Assembly (NCBI RefSeq): GCF_004801405.1
Contig: NZ_SSOB01000026.1
Location: 1-64,000, forward strand
From: Cohnella fermenti
Lineage (GTDB): Bacteria; Bacillota; Bacilli; Paenibacillales; Paenibacillaceae
Length of the DNA stretch: 64,000 nt
Direction of reading: 5' to 3'
The position numbers and the translations under genes were made by a program. The first letter of the stretch is position 1, and each line of letters begins with the position of its first letter. This document shows, in pieces, positions 26,724-37,400 of the stretch. The notes beneath the pieces were generated by a model. It was not told the origin of the DNA, ran no database searches, and was given only the letters and a program-made list of their open reading frames with translations.

Positions 26724-26767
26724 TTCGTTTAGCTTCGTCCGTCTGGTTCTTGCAGACCTCAACTCCG

Positions 26768-28066
26768 TTAGAGAAACATCTTGGCCTTGAACTCCTGCGG
26801 GGACATCCCGAACAAATTGCGGAATACCTTGGCGAAGTAATTCGGGTTATGATAACCTACGCGTCTGGCCGCTTCGCTCACTTTCATTCCATCCTGAAGC
26901 AGCAGCTGACGCGCCGCATTCATTTTCTCCTTCGTTATGTAATGACTGAGCACTTCGTCTGTAGTCTGTTTGAACAACCGGGACAGATAAGTCGGATTAA
27001 CATGGAACCGCCTGGCCAGGATGTCCAACGACAAATCCTCGCTTAAATGATGAATGACATAACTCTTCAATTGCTCGATCAGGACAGAGCCTGCGGGCTC
27101 CTCGCTCCGGGTTGCCGACGGTGCAGCGTGCTCTCGCCCCCCCATATCCATCCATATTCCCGTTCCGGTCGAATGCAGCAATTGTTCGTTCATGAGGCGG
27201 TAATAAGGTCCAAGCTCTCCCCAGTTGATTGGAACAGAACGAAATACGACCGACAACGAGACTCCCAACAGCCGGAACACGGTATTCTGTACACTTTCCA
27301 TAATAAAGGCAATCTTATCCGTATCGCGAGGAGAAGGAGAATCCGATTGCACAAGCATACCGATTAAACGGTTCTCCAGGCTTATGGTCTCCAGATGAAA
27401 ACCGTGTTCCAGCATCTCTTCGGTCATATTGTGTATTGCGAAACGAATCAGCGCTGCATCCGCAGCCTGGAATCGTTCTCCCCAATAATCGATTCGCATT
27501 AACGCAAGGAATACGTCGCCTTGCTCGTCGAGCGACACTTCCAACAATCCCAATGTGGACTTTATAGAGCCGCCGGGCGGTATGTTTCTGGGCTGCAGCA
27601 ATAAATCGCCAAGAATTTGATTCTTCAGGTTGTCATTGGATACTTGGAGCTTCTGCCGCGCCTTGCTGATGGACATCATCTCGTCCAGGCTTTGATCGAG
27701 CTCATGAATGGCCCGTTGCAAGCTTCCGATGATCTCTTCATCGTCGACCGGTTTAAGCAGGTAATCGTTAACGCCCAATTGTATGGCTTTCTTGGTATAT
27801 TCAAAGTCCGAATGCCCCGTCAGGAATATCACCTTGCACTTCCAGCCCGCCTTCCTGACCGACTCTATCCATTCCAAACCGCTTATTCTGGGCATCCGAA
27901 TATCGGCCAATACGATGTCGAACAGGGCCCGCTCCATATACTCTTGCGCTTCGCCGGCAGAATAAGCGAAGCGTATCTCCTTCAAGGGGAGTTCATGGGA
28001 TGAGATCATCTGCGCCAAGCCTTCGACAATGGACGGTTCATCGTCGACAATCAGCAGCCTATACAT
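26768..28066 (-). CDS. Response regulator with AraC-type output (YesN type)
   Basis: 432 residues. Receiver domain 1-~120 (LLIVDDEPSIVEGL; phospho-acceptor Asp in VLADIRMPRISGLEW; Lys in NDYLLKPVD), a long linker domain (~150-320), and a C-terminal AraC double helix-turn-helix (LDILARRFHVNPTYLSRLFKQTT.., VSEAARRVGYHNPNYFAKVFRNLFGMSPQEFK). Start ATG 28066 lies 9 bases after AAGGAG and overlaps the kinase stop by 8 bases. The ATG nine bases earlier abuts the ribosome site. It is the partner of the upstream kinase and last gene of the nucleoside-hydrolase operon, which it presumably activates. Confidence 0.93.
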   Translation of the reverse strand: MYRLLIVDDEPSIVEGLAQMISSHELPLKEIRFAYSAGEAQEYMERALFDIVLADIRMPRISGLEWIESVRKAGWKCKVIFLTGHSDFEYTKKAIQLGVNDYLLKPVDDEEIIGSLQRAIHELDQSLDEMMSISKARQKLQVSNDNLKNQILGDLLLQPRNIPPGGSIKSTLGLLEVSLDEQGDVFLALMRIDYWGERFQAADAALIRFAIHNMTEEMLEHGFHLETISLENRLIGMLVQSDSPSPRDTDKIAFIMESVQNTVFRLLGVSLSVVFRSVPINWGELGPYYRLMNEQLLHSTGTGIWMDMGGREHAAPSATRSEEPAGSVLIEQLKSYVIHHLSEDLSLDILARRFHVNPTYLSRLFKQTTDEVLSHYITKEKMNAARQLLLQDGMKVSEAARRVGYHNPNYFAKVFRNLFGMSPQEFKAKMFL

Positions 28067-29837
28067 ACGAATCATCTCCTTGCCTCGGATCGTTGCTCGA
28101 TTGTGCAGGTCTATGGAAAACAAAAGAGACCCGGGTTCCCCGTTCATCGCTTTGGATGTGCAGGCCTCGCGACGATTCGTAGCTGCGCAGCAATCGTTGG
28201 TGGACATTCCACAGTCCGCAATGCGCCTGGTCATAGACAGGACTGCTGAGCAATTGGACAACCTCCTGCATTCGCTGTTCGGTCATTCCCACCCCATTGT
28301 CGCTCACAATGGCTTGCGCCATCTCCGCTGTTCCGGTAATCTTGACCTCAATGTGCCCAACTCCTTCTTTCTCTTCAAGCCCATGCAGGATGCTATTCTC
28401 GACAAGCGGCTGCAGCAACAGCATGGGGATAAGCAGATCGCCCAACTCTTCTTGGATATCCATGCGGTAAGTCAGCTTATTGGAGAATCTTAGGGTTTGT
28501 ATCTCCAGATAGGTGCGTGTAAATTCCACTTCGTCTCGAAGGCGAACATACTCCGACATGGAGTGCTGGGTAACAAACCGGAAGTAGTCGCCCAAATATT
28601 TAAACAATCTGGATGCATTGTCCGTCTCTCCCGACTTAGCCATTCGATATCCTTGGTATAGACAGTTAAACAGAAAGTGGGGATTGATTTGGGATTGAAG
28701 CTGCTTTAGCTGCGCTTCTTGCAACTGGATCTTCTTAATCAGCATCTCTTGAACAAGAACTTGTATCTGCTCCGTCATGCTGTTGAACTGCTTATAAACG
28801 TAACCGAACTCGTCCCCTTGCGCATGGGAAAGCCTCGTGCCGTAGTTGCCCTTCTCCACGGCCCTCATCGAAGCAATAAGGGTCTGCAGCGGCGAATGGA
28901 TCTGCTTGTAGATAAAGATCAGGAACAGCGTAATAATGACTCCCGTTATAACCCACAGCCAGCCCGACCACTGGCGCAACTGGTGCATCGGTCTCAGCAA
29001 TTCGCGTTCGTTGGCATAAGCGATGATGCTGAACAAATTGTCTGCGGAAGGCTCCGTCAGAATCACATAATGACTGTTGCCTACCTGGACATTGTATTGA
29101 GAGGGAATATTCGGAGCATCATTATTCATGGCCGCATAGATCCCCTCATCGAGATCGGACGAAGAGGTGCCTTCAATGAACTGATTGCCGGCCGTCTCGA
29201 CCAGGAATACATGGAAGGCGCTGTCTTCCTCGATCGCCTTTAAGGCATCGACGATTCGATTCTTATAAATATTTACTCCGATATAGTAGGAAATGGTCTG
29301 CGGGTCGGGCCCGAGACCTGAGAATTCAATCGTATATGTCAGAAACTGACGATCCAGATACCGGTTGTACGTCGTGCTCTGCTGCGCAACGGCCGAGAGG
29401 ATCTCCCGCTCCCTGGAGTCGATCTCCCTCAGTCCGTCGCGGAACGAGATGGATTCGTTCAACTCGGGATAGATCACGAAGACATCGGCGATATAATTGT
29501 TCGAGTAGCTTAACAGACTCATCTTGGTCTTCAGGTTCTGATAGATGGAGACGTTGCTGAAGCTGAATTTCTCCTGCTGCTGCAGGTAAAAGGCGGGGAG
29601 ATCGGCATCGTTGCTCAAGACAATCAGCATCTGCCCGATATTGCGGAGTTCATCCTCCAATACCTTCATAAACAGGTTCATCTGCGCCCGGGACGATGCC
29701 TCGGCCCGCTCCGTTGCAGCGCTCTTGCCGATCTGGATCGTAATCAGAGCAAACATCATCAAAGGGATGGTCACCAGCAAGAAAACGATGACGATCTTCG
29801 TAAACACGCGAGTGCGCGGTATCCGGTTAGCAAACAA
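28059..29837 (-). CDS. Sensor histidine kinase (YesM type)
   Basis: 592 residues. Membrane segment ~11-37, extracellular sensor domain to ~290, second membrane segment ~293-316, HAMP, then the HisKA_6-type domain with phospho-acceptor His387 (QSQINPHFLFNCLYQGYRM) and ATPase motifs ENSILHGLEE and SDNGVGM. The start is TTG 29837 with AGGGAGG seven bases upstream. The ATG overlapping that site opens only a five-codon frame. It senses an extracellular signal, probably together with the solute-binding protein of the same operon. Confidence 0.93.
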   Translation of the reverse strand: MFANRIPRTRVFTKIVIVFLLVTIPLMMFALITIQIGKSAATERAEASSRAQMNLFMKVLEDELRNIGQMLIVLSNDADLPAFYLQQQEKFSFSNVSIYQNLKTKMSLLSYSNNYIADVFVIYPELNESISFRDGLREIDSREREILSAVAQQSTTYNRYLDRQFLTYTIEFSGLGPDPQTISYYIGVNIYKNRIVDALKAIEEDSAFHVFLVETAGNQFIEGTSSSDLDEGIYAAMNNDAPNIPSQYNVQVGNSHYVILTEPSADNLFSIIAYANERELLRPMHQLRQWSGWLWVITGVIITLFLIFIYKQIHSPLQTLIASMRAVEKGNYGTRLSHAQGDEFGYVYKQFNSMTEQIQVLVQEMLIKKIQLQEAQLKQLQSQINPHFLFNCLYQGYRMAKSGETDNASRLFKYLGDYFRFVTQHSMSEYVRLRDEVEFTRTYLEIQTLRFSNKLTYRMDIQEELGDLLIPMLLLQPLVENSILHGLEEKEGVGHIEVKITGTAEMAQAIVSDNGVGMTEQRMQEVVQLLSSPVYDQAHCGLWNVHQRLLRSYESSRGLHIQSDERGTRVSFVFHRPAQSSNDPRQGDDSYV

Positions 29838-29858
29838 ACGGCATCCTCCCTGCCACCT

Positions 29859-30755
29859 CTAGCTGATCATTAGCTCCTCCAGCAAACTCTCCATCTCCGA
29901 GGGCGATCTATTCAGAATAAGATAATGATGAAGGCCATCTCCCGGCTTCCATCCGTTAGAACCATCCGCCGACACTTCAATAGCTCCGCGTTCCGACAGG
30001 GTCCACCCGCTTTGCACCCCTCTTACGGCGAACAATACGGCGGTCAAATCCCAGCTTGGTCGCACGCCGTCTGCAAGGCCGAATCTCTCGTAGGCCAGCC
30101 GGACGGGATGGCGGGGAGGAGCCTCCTTCAACAAGCGCGCTCCCGTCATCAGTCTGCTTCCCACTTCGAATCCCGTATAGAAGATAGGCGTCGGCCAACT
30201 CGAGGCGATCTTCTGGGCGGATAAAGGCGCCATCTCGAAGTTCCATTCCTTGCCGCTCGGGAACGTGCCTCCCATAACGACAAGATGCTTCACTTTATCC
30301 GTAATAAGCTGCTTCCCGGACAATGGGCTTGTCTCATCCGGGGAAGAGGACAGTACATCCGCCAAATTCGTTAATGGACCAATGGCTACGACGACAATGG
30401 ACTGATCCGGCGCATCGGCTAACATCTGCCTATAGAGAATGGTTGCGTCCGGAGCCGGAATGTCTCCCCGGAAGCGATTGGGATATTCAAGAGCCAGCGC
30501 TTTGTTGAAGGTCTCATACTCCGTCTTATCCAGAAATCCCGATTGCCGCAACGCGCCGACAGGGATATCGGGACGGCCGTAATAGGTATTGAGGGCATCC
30601 AGACAGCCTGCCCCCCACTTGCTCGAAGTGCAATGCATCATCGCAACAATGTTGGCTTCTTGCCGGGCTGCCAGGGAATGAAGAACGGCAACGGCTCCGG
30701 CATCGTCGCAATCGGGACCGATGTCCGTATCCAATATAATATTTACAGGCTTCAT
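29859..30755 (-). CDS. Inosine-uridine-type nucleoside hydrolase
   Basis: 298 residues. The calcium/ribose-binding N-terminus DTDIGPDCDDAGA is the family hallmark (DxDxxxDD). VVAIGPLTNLADVL and VVMGGTF..EWNFEMAPLSAQKI are the other conserved segments. It hydrolyses the N-glycosidic bond of ribonucleosides, releasing base and ribose; the base specificity is not readable. No signal peptide, so cytoplasmic. It lies between the permease and kinase genes (22-bp gaps), implying that the operon imports a nucleoside-like or ribosylated compound and splits it. Confidence 0.92.
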   Translation of the reverse strand: MKPVNIILDTDIGPDCDDAGAVAVLHSLAARQEANIVAMMHCTSSKWGAGCLDALNTYYGRPDIPVGALRQSGFLDKTEYETFNKALALEYPNRFRGDIPAPDATILYRQMLADAPDQSIVVVAIGPLTNLADVLSSSPDETSPLSGKQLITDKVKHLVVMGGTFPSGKEWNFEMAPLSAQKIASSWPTPIFYTGFEVGSRLMTGARLLKEAPPRHPVRLAYERFGLADGVRPSWDLTAVLFAVRGVQSGWTLSERGAIEVSADGSNGWKPGDGLHHYLILNRSPSEMESLLEELMIS

Positions 30756-30777
30756 CTATCGTTGACCTCCTCCAAAT

Positions 30778-31659
30778 TTACTCCTTGATCGAGCCCAGTA
30801 CAATTCCTTTGGTGAAATGTTTCTGCAAGAAAGGATACACGAGCAGAATGGGAACCATCGCCATAAAAATCTGGGCCGAATACAAGGAGCGGCGTGCGGA
30901 CTCGGCTGCGTTTCGCGCATCGTCAATCGTGACCGCCTTCTTCGTCTGATCCAGCAATGCCTGCAGATAAGTCTGCAACGGGTACAGCTCTACCTTGTTC
31001 ATATAAATCAGCCCTGTAAACCATTCGTTCCAATGCATCACCATGGTAAATAAAATGATGGTTGCTACTGCGGGCATAGACAGCGGCAAATAAACTTTAA
31101 ACAGTGTTACGATGTGACCTCCCCCGTCGATAAAAGAGGCCTCCTCCATCTCCCGCGGAAGCTGGCGGAAAAAGTTCAGCAGAAGAATAACGTGAAAGGT
31201 CTGAACCGCACTGGGCAGAACAAGCGCCCATACCGAATCGATCAGGTGCAACTGGGAGACCAGCATATATCCCGGAATAAGGCCTCCGCTGAACAGCATC
31301 GTAAATACGATTAGCCACACATAGACATTCCGATATGGAAAGGCATGTTCCTCCTTGGACAACGGATAGGCCATCAGAAACGTAATCAGCATGTTCACGC
31401 TCGCGCCGAGAAGCAGTCTTTTTACCGTGACAATAAGGGCAGCGTAGAACCTCTCGTTAGCCAAAGCCTCTTTATACGCTTCGAAGTTAAACCCGACTGG
31501 CCAGAGCCCGACCAAATTGGCATTGGCAGCCCCCTTCTCGCTAAGCGAGACCGCCATGAGATGCACAAGCGGGAGGACGCAGACCAATGCCACACCAATG
31601 ACAAAGACCAGATTCCCTGCAGAAAACCATTTATAAGCGATCGAGTCGTATCTTCTCAA
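30778..31659 (-). CDS. Carbohydrate ABC transporter permease (MalG/YtcP type)
   Basis: 293 residues, six membrane segments. EAA loop MEEASFIDGGGHIVTLFKVYLPLSMPAVATI; C-terminus HFTKGIVLGSIKE. The start is TTG 31659, with AGGAGGT seven bases upstream and no better ATG near. Pairs with the permease encoded 10 bases upstream. Confidence 0.94.
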   Translation of the reverse strand: MRRYDSIAYKWFSAGNLVFVIGVALVCVLPLVHLMAVSLSEKGAANANLVGLWPVGFNFEAYKEALANERFYAALIVTVKRLLLGASVNMLITFLMAYPLSKEEHAFPYRNVYVWLIVFTMLFSGGLIPGYMLVSQLHLIDSVWALVLPSAVQTFHVILLLNFFRQLPREMEEASFIDGGGHIVTLFKVYLPLSMPAVATIILFTMVMHWNEWFTGLIYMNKVELYPLQTYLQALLDQTKKAVTIDDARNAAESARRSLYSAQIFMAMVPILLVYPFLQKHFTKGIVLGSIKE

Positions 31660-31669
31660 AGTGGACCTC

Positions 31670-32584
31670 CTAGAATATCCGATAATTAGCGAAACGCGAG
31701 GCTGCCCAATAGGAGATTGAGATTAGCACCATCCCGACGAAGGATTTAAGCAGTCCGACCGCGGTGGCCAAGCCGTATTGCATATCAATTAATCCGGCAC
31801 GATAAACCCAGGTATCGATAATATCGCTGGTCTTATATACCAGCGGGCTGTACAGGTTGAAGATCTGGTCGAACCCGGCGTTCAGGATTCCCCCGATGCT
31901 GAGCGTCGCCATAAGAATGGCAATGGGCGCAATCCCGGGAAGCGTAATGTTGATCAATTGTCTCCAGCGACCGGCGCCATCCATAACCGCAGCCTCGTAC
32001 AGCACCGGGTTGATGCCGCTTAGCGCCGCCAGATAGATAATGGTGGAGAAGCCGAATTCCTTCCACACATCCGTAAGTACGACAACTCCGCGGAACAAGC
32101 CGGGGTCTCCCAAGAAGAAGTAGGGGCCGAGGCCGAACCATCCCAAGATCCGGTTAACGGCTCCTCCATTCATGGACAATACATCAATCAGAATTCCGCC
32201 CAGAATAACCCAGGATAGGAAGTGCGGGAAGTACACCATGGTCTGAACGGAGCGCTTGATGCCGCTTTGCCTGATTTCATTTAACAATAGGGCGAATATA
32301 ATCGGAACAAGCAGCCCGAGGACAATCTTCATAATGGCAATCGTTAACGTATTCACGATAATCTCGGTCGTATCCGGCAGGCTGAGCATATAGTCGAAAT
32401 GTTGCAATCCGACCCACTCCGATCCGAAGAATCCCTTCGTCGGAACGAAGTCCTGGAAGGCAATGACGATCCCGATCATGGGAATGTACTGAAACAAAAA
32501 TAACAGGGCCATTCCCGGCAGCAGCATGAGATGCAGCGGCCAGCTTCTTCTCCACTTTAACGGCTTTATTCGGATATAAGGCAT
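31670..32584 (-). CDS. Carbohydrate ABC transporter permease (LplB type)
   Basis: 304 residues, six membrane segments. EAA loop YEAAVMDGAGRWRQLINITLPGIAPIAIL. ATG 32584 follows GGGGGGAG with 7-base spacing; a TTG eight codons upstream lacks one. C-terminus ASRFANYRIF. Second gene of the operon after the lipoprotein gene. Confidence 0.94.
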   Translation of the reverse strand: MPYIRIKPLKWRRSWPLHLMLLPGMALLFLFQYIPMIGIVIAFQDFVPTKGFFGSEWVGLQHFDYMLSLPDTTEIIVNTLTIAIMKIVLGLLVPIIFALLLNEIRQSGIKRSVQTMVYFPHFLSWVILGGILIDVLSMNGGAVNRILGWFGLGPYFFLGDPGLFRGVVVLTDVWKEFGFSTIIYLAALSGINPVLYEAAVMDGAGRWRQLINITLPGIAPIAILMATLSIGGILNAGFDQIFNLYSPLVYKTSDIIDTWVYRAGLIDMQYGLATAVGLLKSFVGMVLISISYWAASRFANYRIF

Positions 32585-32653
32585 TCCAATCTCCCCCCAA
32601 GCATGCAATCGGGCTTTGCTTGCGGCAAAGCCCGATGCTTCAAGCCTTATTGG

Positions 32654-34336
32654 TTATGGATTGATCTCTTCCAATATTTGATCTCCGCCCAACTTGTGAT
32701 ACTTCGCGACAAAGTCGTCGAACGTATCGATCGAGGCTCCCATGATGATGTTCGTGAACGTCTCCACTTCAAGCTTGCCTAGCGTCGGTCCCTTGGACAG
32801 CATGCTCGGGGTTGAAGCGCCGACATAAGCGGGGTAGACCAGATTCTTATAGCCGTCCAACACCGCTTCGGCTTCATAGTACATCTTCTCCATAGCCCAG
32901 CCTTGAAGTCCGCCCGGTTGGATTTGGTTAGCCAGCACATCCTTGGCTTTGGCCGATACAAGCTTCGATTCGTCCCCGGACTCTTTGTACGCCCGAAGCT
33001 CTCTGCCGACTTCCAAATTGCCGAACGGCGAATCGAAGAAGAACGGCTTGGCGTAGTTATGCGCCTCCAGACCTTTATGCGTCGTTGCCAGCGCCTCGTA
33101 CCAACGAACCTGCGCTTCCGGGAACAGCTCCGGCTCCGAGCTGATCGCCATGTCCGTCCACAGATTCATCGACTTGACGATGGCTTCCGGGTGCTCGAAT
33201 CCCTTGCGGACAACAATCCATTCATTGGTGAACGGCAACGCCTTCGGCACCGCCTCGCCGCCATCCAATGTCGGGATCGGGAAGGCGCTCCACTGGGCGT
33301 TCGGTTCGTTCTCCAGATTCTGCTTCAGCGGGTATAACGGATTCCAGAATGCTCCGAACATGATTCCCACCTTGCCGGCCATTACCTTCTCGGCGGTGAC
33401 CGCAGCGTCCTTGATCCCGAATTCCGGATCGAACGCCCCCAGCGCGTAGAGCTCCTGCATCTTCTGCAACGCTTCCTTCATGGCCGGCTGGGTGCTGCCG
33501 TATACAATCTTGCCGTCTTGGTCTTCCACCATAATGCTCGGGTAAGCGCCGTAAGCAGAAGCGATCGCATCCATGGCCAGCGTGTTTGAACCGCTCTCCA
33601 AGGAAATCGCGTACGTATCCTTCTTGCCATTCTGATCGGGGTCGTTCTCTACGAAGGCTTTGGCCACCGCCGTCAGTTCGTCGATTGTGGCGGGCACCTT
33701 GAGTCCGAGATTGTCCAACCAGTCTTGTCGAATGTACATGATCGGAATGGAGTTGCCGTAATCCTTGGGCGCCGGTATCCCGTAGAGCTTGCCATCGACT
33801 TCGGCCGGGATAAACGATACCTTGTTCTGGTACTCGAGATTGCGCTTCAGCTCGGCAGAGGCATAGTCGCCGTAAATTTCCGTCAGATCCGCAAGCTGAT
33901 CGTTCTTAATCATCTTCTGCATTTGTTCCGCACCCACAAGCAGAACATCCGGCAGGTCATTGCTTGCGATCGCCAAGTTGATCTTCTCCGTGAACTTGGA
34001 CGCTTCGACAACGAATTTATTTTGGTACTCGATATTGAGAATTTCCTTGTTTAATCTCGTATGGATGTTATCGTCGACACTTTCTCCCTCGGCATAATTA
34101 ATACCGGACCCGATCGTAGCGCCCATCGTGACCGTCACCGGTTCCGAATAGGCAAGCAGATTAATGTCCGATTGGGCGGGTGCAGCACTCTCCGACGCGG
34201 CGCTGGCCGGCGCGGATGCTGTCGAAGCGGTTGGCGAGCTCTCCGAATTGCCGCCCGAAGAACATGCCGAAGCAAGCAGCATCGCGGAGATCGTTCCCGT
34301 CAAGAGCGATGCCTTACCAATTTGTTTTCTAAACAA
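32654..34336 (-). CDS. ABC transporter solute-binding lipoprotein
   Basis: 560 residues. Signal peptide with lipobox LLASAC (Cys near 25), Ser/Ala linker, and a type 2 binding-protein fold (IGSGINYAEGESVDDNIHTRLNKEILNIEYQNKF..). It is the first gene of the operon that contains two permeases, nucleoside hydrolase, kinase and regulator. The start is TTG 34336, with a run of six G seven bases upstream and a signal peptide directly following. No ATPase is encoded nearby. The ligand is unknown; gene order suggests a nucleoside or a ribose-containing compound. Confidence 0.94.
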   Translation of the reverse strand: MFRKQIGKASLLTGTISAMLLASACSSGGNSESSPTASTASAPASAASESAAPAQSDINLLAYSEPVTVTMGATIGSGINYAEGESVDDNIHTRLNKEILNIEYQNKFVVEASKFTEKINLAIASNDLPDVLLVGAEQMQKMIKNDQLADLTEIYGDYASAELKRNLEYQNKVSFIPAEVDGKLYGIPAPKDYGNSIPIMYIRQDWLDNLGLKVPATIDELTAVAKAFVENDPDQNGKKDTYAISLESGSNTLAMDAIASAYGAYPSIMVEDQDGKIVYGSTQPAMKEALQKMQELYALGAFDPEFGIKDAAVTAEKVMAGKVGIMFGAFWNPLYPLKQNLENEPNAQWSAFPIPTLDGGEAVPKALPFTNEWIVVRKGFEHPEAIVKSMNLWTDMAISSEPELFPEAQVRWYEALATTHKGLEAHNYAKPFFFDSPFGNLEVGRELRAYKESGDESKLVSAKAKDVLANQIQPGGLQGWAMEKMYYEAEAVLDGYKNLVYPAYVGASTPSMLSKGPTLGKLEVETFTNIIMGASIDTFDDFVAKYHKLGGDQILEEINP

Positions 34337-34432
34337 TGTTAGCCCCCCTGGCTTGCGAATGATGGTTTACCCTCTCATTGTAGCTACGGTATCGGACGGA
34401 GATTAGACAAACATTTTTACCTTCGGGATAAA

Positions 34433-37400
34433 TTATTGACTACTTCTTATCGAGGACAGCAGCCTCGACAACGCAACGACGGCTTGCGCTCTGGACGCGC
34501 CAAGCTCCGGTGCAAACCGGGACTGCCCTACCCCCTGCATAAACCCTTTCTCCGTTGCGCGGGCAATGTCGGCGCGAGCCCATACGGAGACATCTTCCTT
34601 ATCCGAGTAGGACAACGTTCCAGAATCTTGGGCGATTATCGGCTTCCGATTCCGATCGTATGCCCTCATGAGCATGACAGCCATCTCTTCCCGGGAGATC
34701 GGACTGTCCGGACCGAACGAATCGGGGGAGATCCCCCTCACGATGCCGGCTTCGAAGCTGGCGGCAACCGCTTGGGCGTACCACTCTTCTTCCGGGACAT
34801 CGATGAACGGACTTGCTCCGTCTGCCGTCAATTGCAGCGCTCTTGCCAGCAGCGCAGCGAACTCGCCCCTCGTCACTTGTCGATTCGGTTCGAATCGGGC
34901 TTCGCTGATTCCCTCGACAATATGCGCGGCAGCGAGCCGCTTGATCGCTCCTTCCGCCCAATGGCCGGATGGGACGTCCGAGAATAAGCGCTCATAAGCA
35001 AGTACGGCATAGACGCCGCTGCGATCGATTGTCGCGCTAAGCCGACCGCTCGCATCAAGCGTCCCGCCGACATAAATCCACTCCGATTGCTCCTGGTCCC
35101 AGCGATAGATCCCGATCCAGTCCGGATTAGCGAATGAATCGACACTTAACGTCAACTCCATCCCGACCGGCAATCCTTCCGATAGAGCAATCTGTACGTC
35201 AACCGCCTGTCCCGCAGGCGTCAGCTTGACGTAGGAAGAATGCGATGCCTCGCGGACCCATTGGGCAATCTGTTCCCGGCTTGCCTCCTGAACAGCGGAT
35301 GTCGCGGCACCTTCCGTCGCGCTTGAATCGCCAGGCTGCGGATTCGGGTTCTGGTTCGGATTCGTCGGCGTCCCCTCGCCGCCAGGCTCGTTCGCATCGT
35401 CCGAAGAAGAAATTAACGTTCCGGCAAGCATCTGAGCATACCACCTGACCAGGAAATCGTTGGGGTGATTCACATTATTGCCCGTCATATCGCGGAACGC
35501 TTTGTGCCGCAGCAGTTCCTCATGAACGGCTATCATGTCGACAGCAGCCGCTCCTTCCTGTTCTTCGGCCAACTGCTCCAGCTCGGCGGGATAAAGCCGC
35601 TGCTTCCCGTCAAAGTAAGTTTCCGGGTTGGCCAGACTCGGGCCTACGAGAATAAACTCAACGTTGGGATTCTCTTCCCGGAACAAGCTCATCATGGTCT
35701 CCATGTTGGCACGGAATAACGGCGGCGAATACAGCTCGTCGCTTCCGACTCCATCGTTCCCGCCGAACTCCAGAATAACCGTATCGGGCTGCTCCGCCGC
35801 AGCGATCTCCGCTTCCTCAATCCCCCAGAGAGTGGTCGTGCCCGGCTGCGAATAGTTGATTAGCGTAATATCCGCCCCATAGCGGCTCTCCAGCGTCCTC
35901 TGAAGCAGCGTCGCCCAATCGGCCAAGTAAGGCGGGGCATTGATAATGCCGCTCGCATTGGCCCCGGTCCCGATGCTGTCGCCGAGAACCAACAGCTTAA
36001 GCGGCTGACCGGCATCCAGCTTGGCCAATGTGCGCGGAAGCGCCTCCGTTGCCGGCGAAGGCGTCGGGCCTTCCCATTCGCCTTCCGCATGCTTGTAGGT
36101 TACAACGATCTGCCGATCGTGGAAGAACGATCCCTCCTTCAGCAAGACGGCTCCTCCGCCCCTCTTGTCGACGCTCTCGTTAGGAGCAGGCTGGACCGGG
36201 TAAAGCTCGGCTTCCGTCATGTAAGGAATGCTCGAGCCGGGAAGCAGACGCAGCTTCCCCTCCGAATATTCCCAATCCTCGCCTTCGACGAAGGTCTTGT
36301 CCAGCCGGGCGCTGCGAACAGACAGAATGTCCGTCGGCTCGAACAGCAACGAGGCTTCCGGCATCGCCCCATCGGCCGATACCATCAACAATGATTCATC
36401 GTACATCGTATCTCCTTGCCAGAAGGGAGACATCGCCCGCTCGGTCTGATCCGGCAAATAAGCGGCGTACCCGTTGACCGTATGAATCCGAATTCGATTT
36501 TGTTTATTCAGCTTGTCGGACAAGCCGATCTGAACGTAAGCGTTCGACCCTAACGTATCGTTAACCATGTCCGAATAATCCCCGTCGAGCAGTACATTGT
36601 CCACCGAGAGCCGCCACAGGCCGCCGTCGTTGACGAGCCTCAATTCATGCTGCTGAAGCGTCTGCGCGTCCAGTGTGATCTCAGGCATCGCTGCGAAGCC
36701 TGAGGCTGCCGTCAGTTTGTGCGGCTGGACGGTAAGCTTCCCGCCCGTATCCCGCAGCAGAACCACAATACCTTGTCCCTTGGACGAATCGAGCACATCG
36801 AAGTAATTGACGGTGCTCATCAAGCTGATCGCCAGCCACGAGTCCTCATTCGCCGACAAGCTGCCCGATAGTTGCTCCGGCGTAAACCGGACAAACCATT
36901 GATCGGCGTCTACCGGCTGCTTGAACACCGCTCCGTTAGCCGGCACAACCTCGCCGCCCGCTACCGTGTAATAGCCGGAGCCCATAAATACAATCCCGTT
37001 GGAGCCGAGCCTCGCTTCCGTCGGAAGAGCTTGTCCTCCTTGCTGCCCTGTATACAACTGCCAGTCGTCTGCAAAGCTCATATCGTCCGGAACCTCGTAA
37101 TCGGTTGTGACATGAGCGCCCGGTCCCCGCCCGCTCCATTGCCCCTTCCCGTTGCCGGCTTCCACTTTAAACGTGTACGAAGTTGCAGGAGCCAGTCCGG
37201 TTGCGATGTAGCTGGAGCTGCTGCCGTCGACTTGTGCGATCTCGACTCCGTCCCGATAGATTCTGTACCCGGTTATGCCGCTGCTGTCCGTCGCGCCTCC
37301 CCAACTCAGCGTCGCTTGATCGGCTCCGACGTTCCCGACGTTCAAGAACCCGTCCTGCCAGGTCGGCGCCTGAAGCAAGCCATAGGCCTGTTCCCCGTTG

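Larger units (their letters stand above)
26427..26767. other. 341-bp intergenic stretch with short repeats
   Basis: Lies between the transporter operon start and the end of the next operon (both minus strand). It holds the CTGTAC-type repeats (26518-26597) and a hairpin at 26702-26723. No gene with ribosome site is seen, and no clear promoter for the permease operon is visible by eye. Confidence 0.6.
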
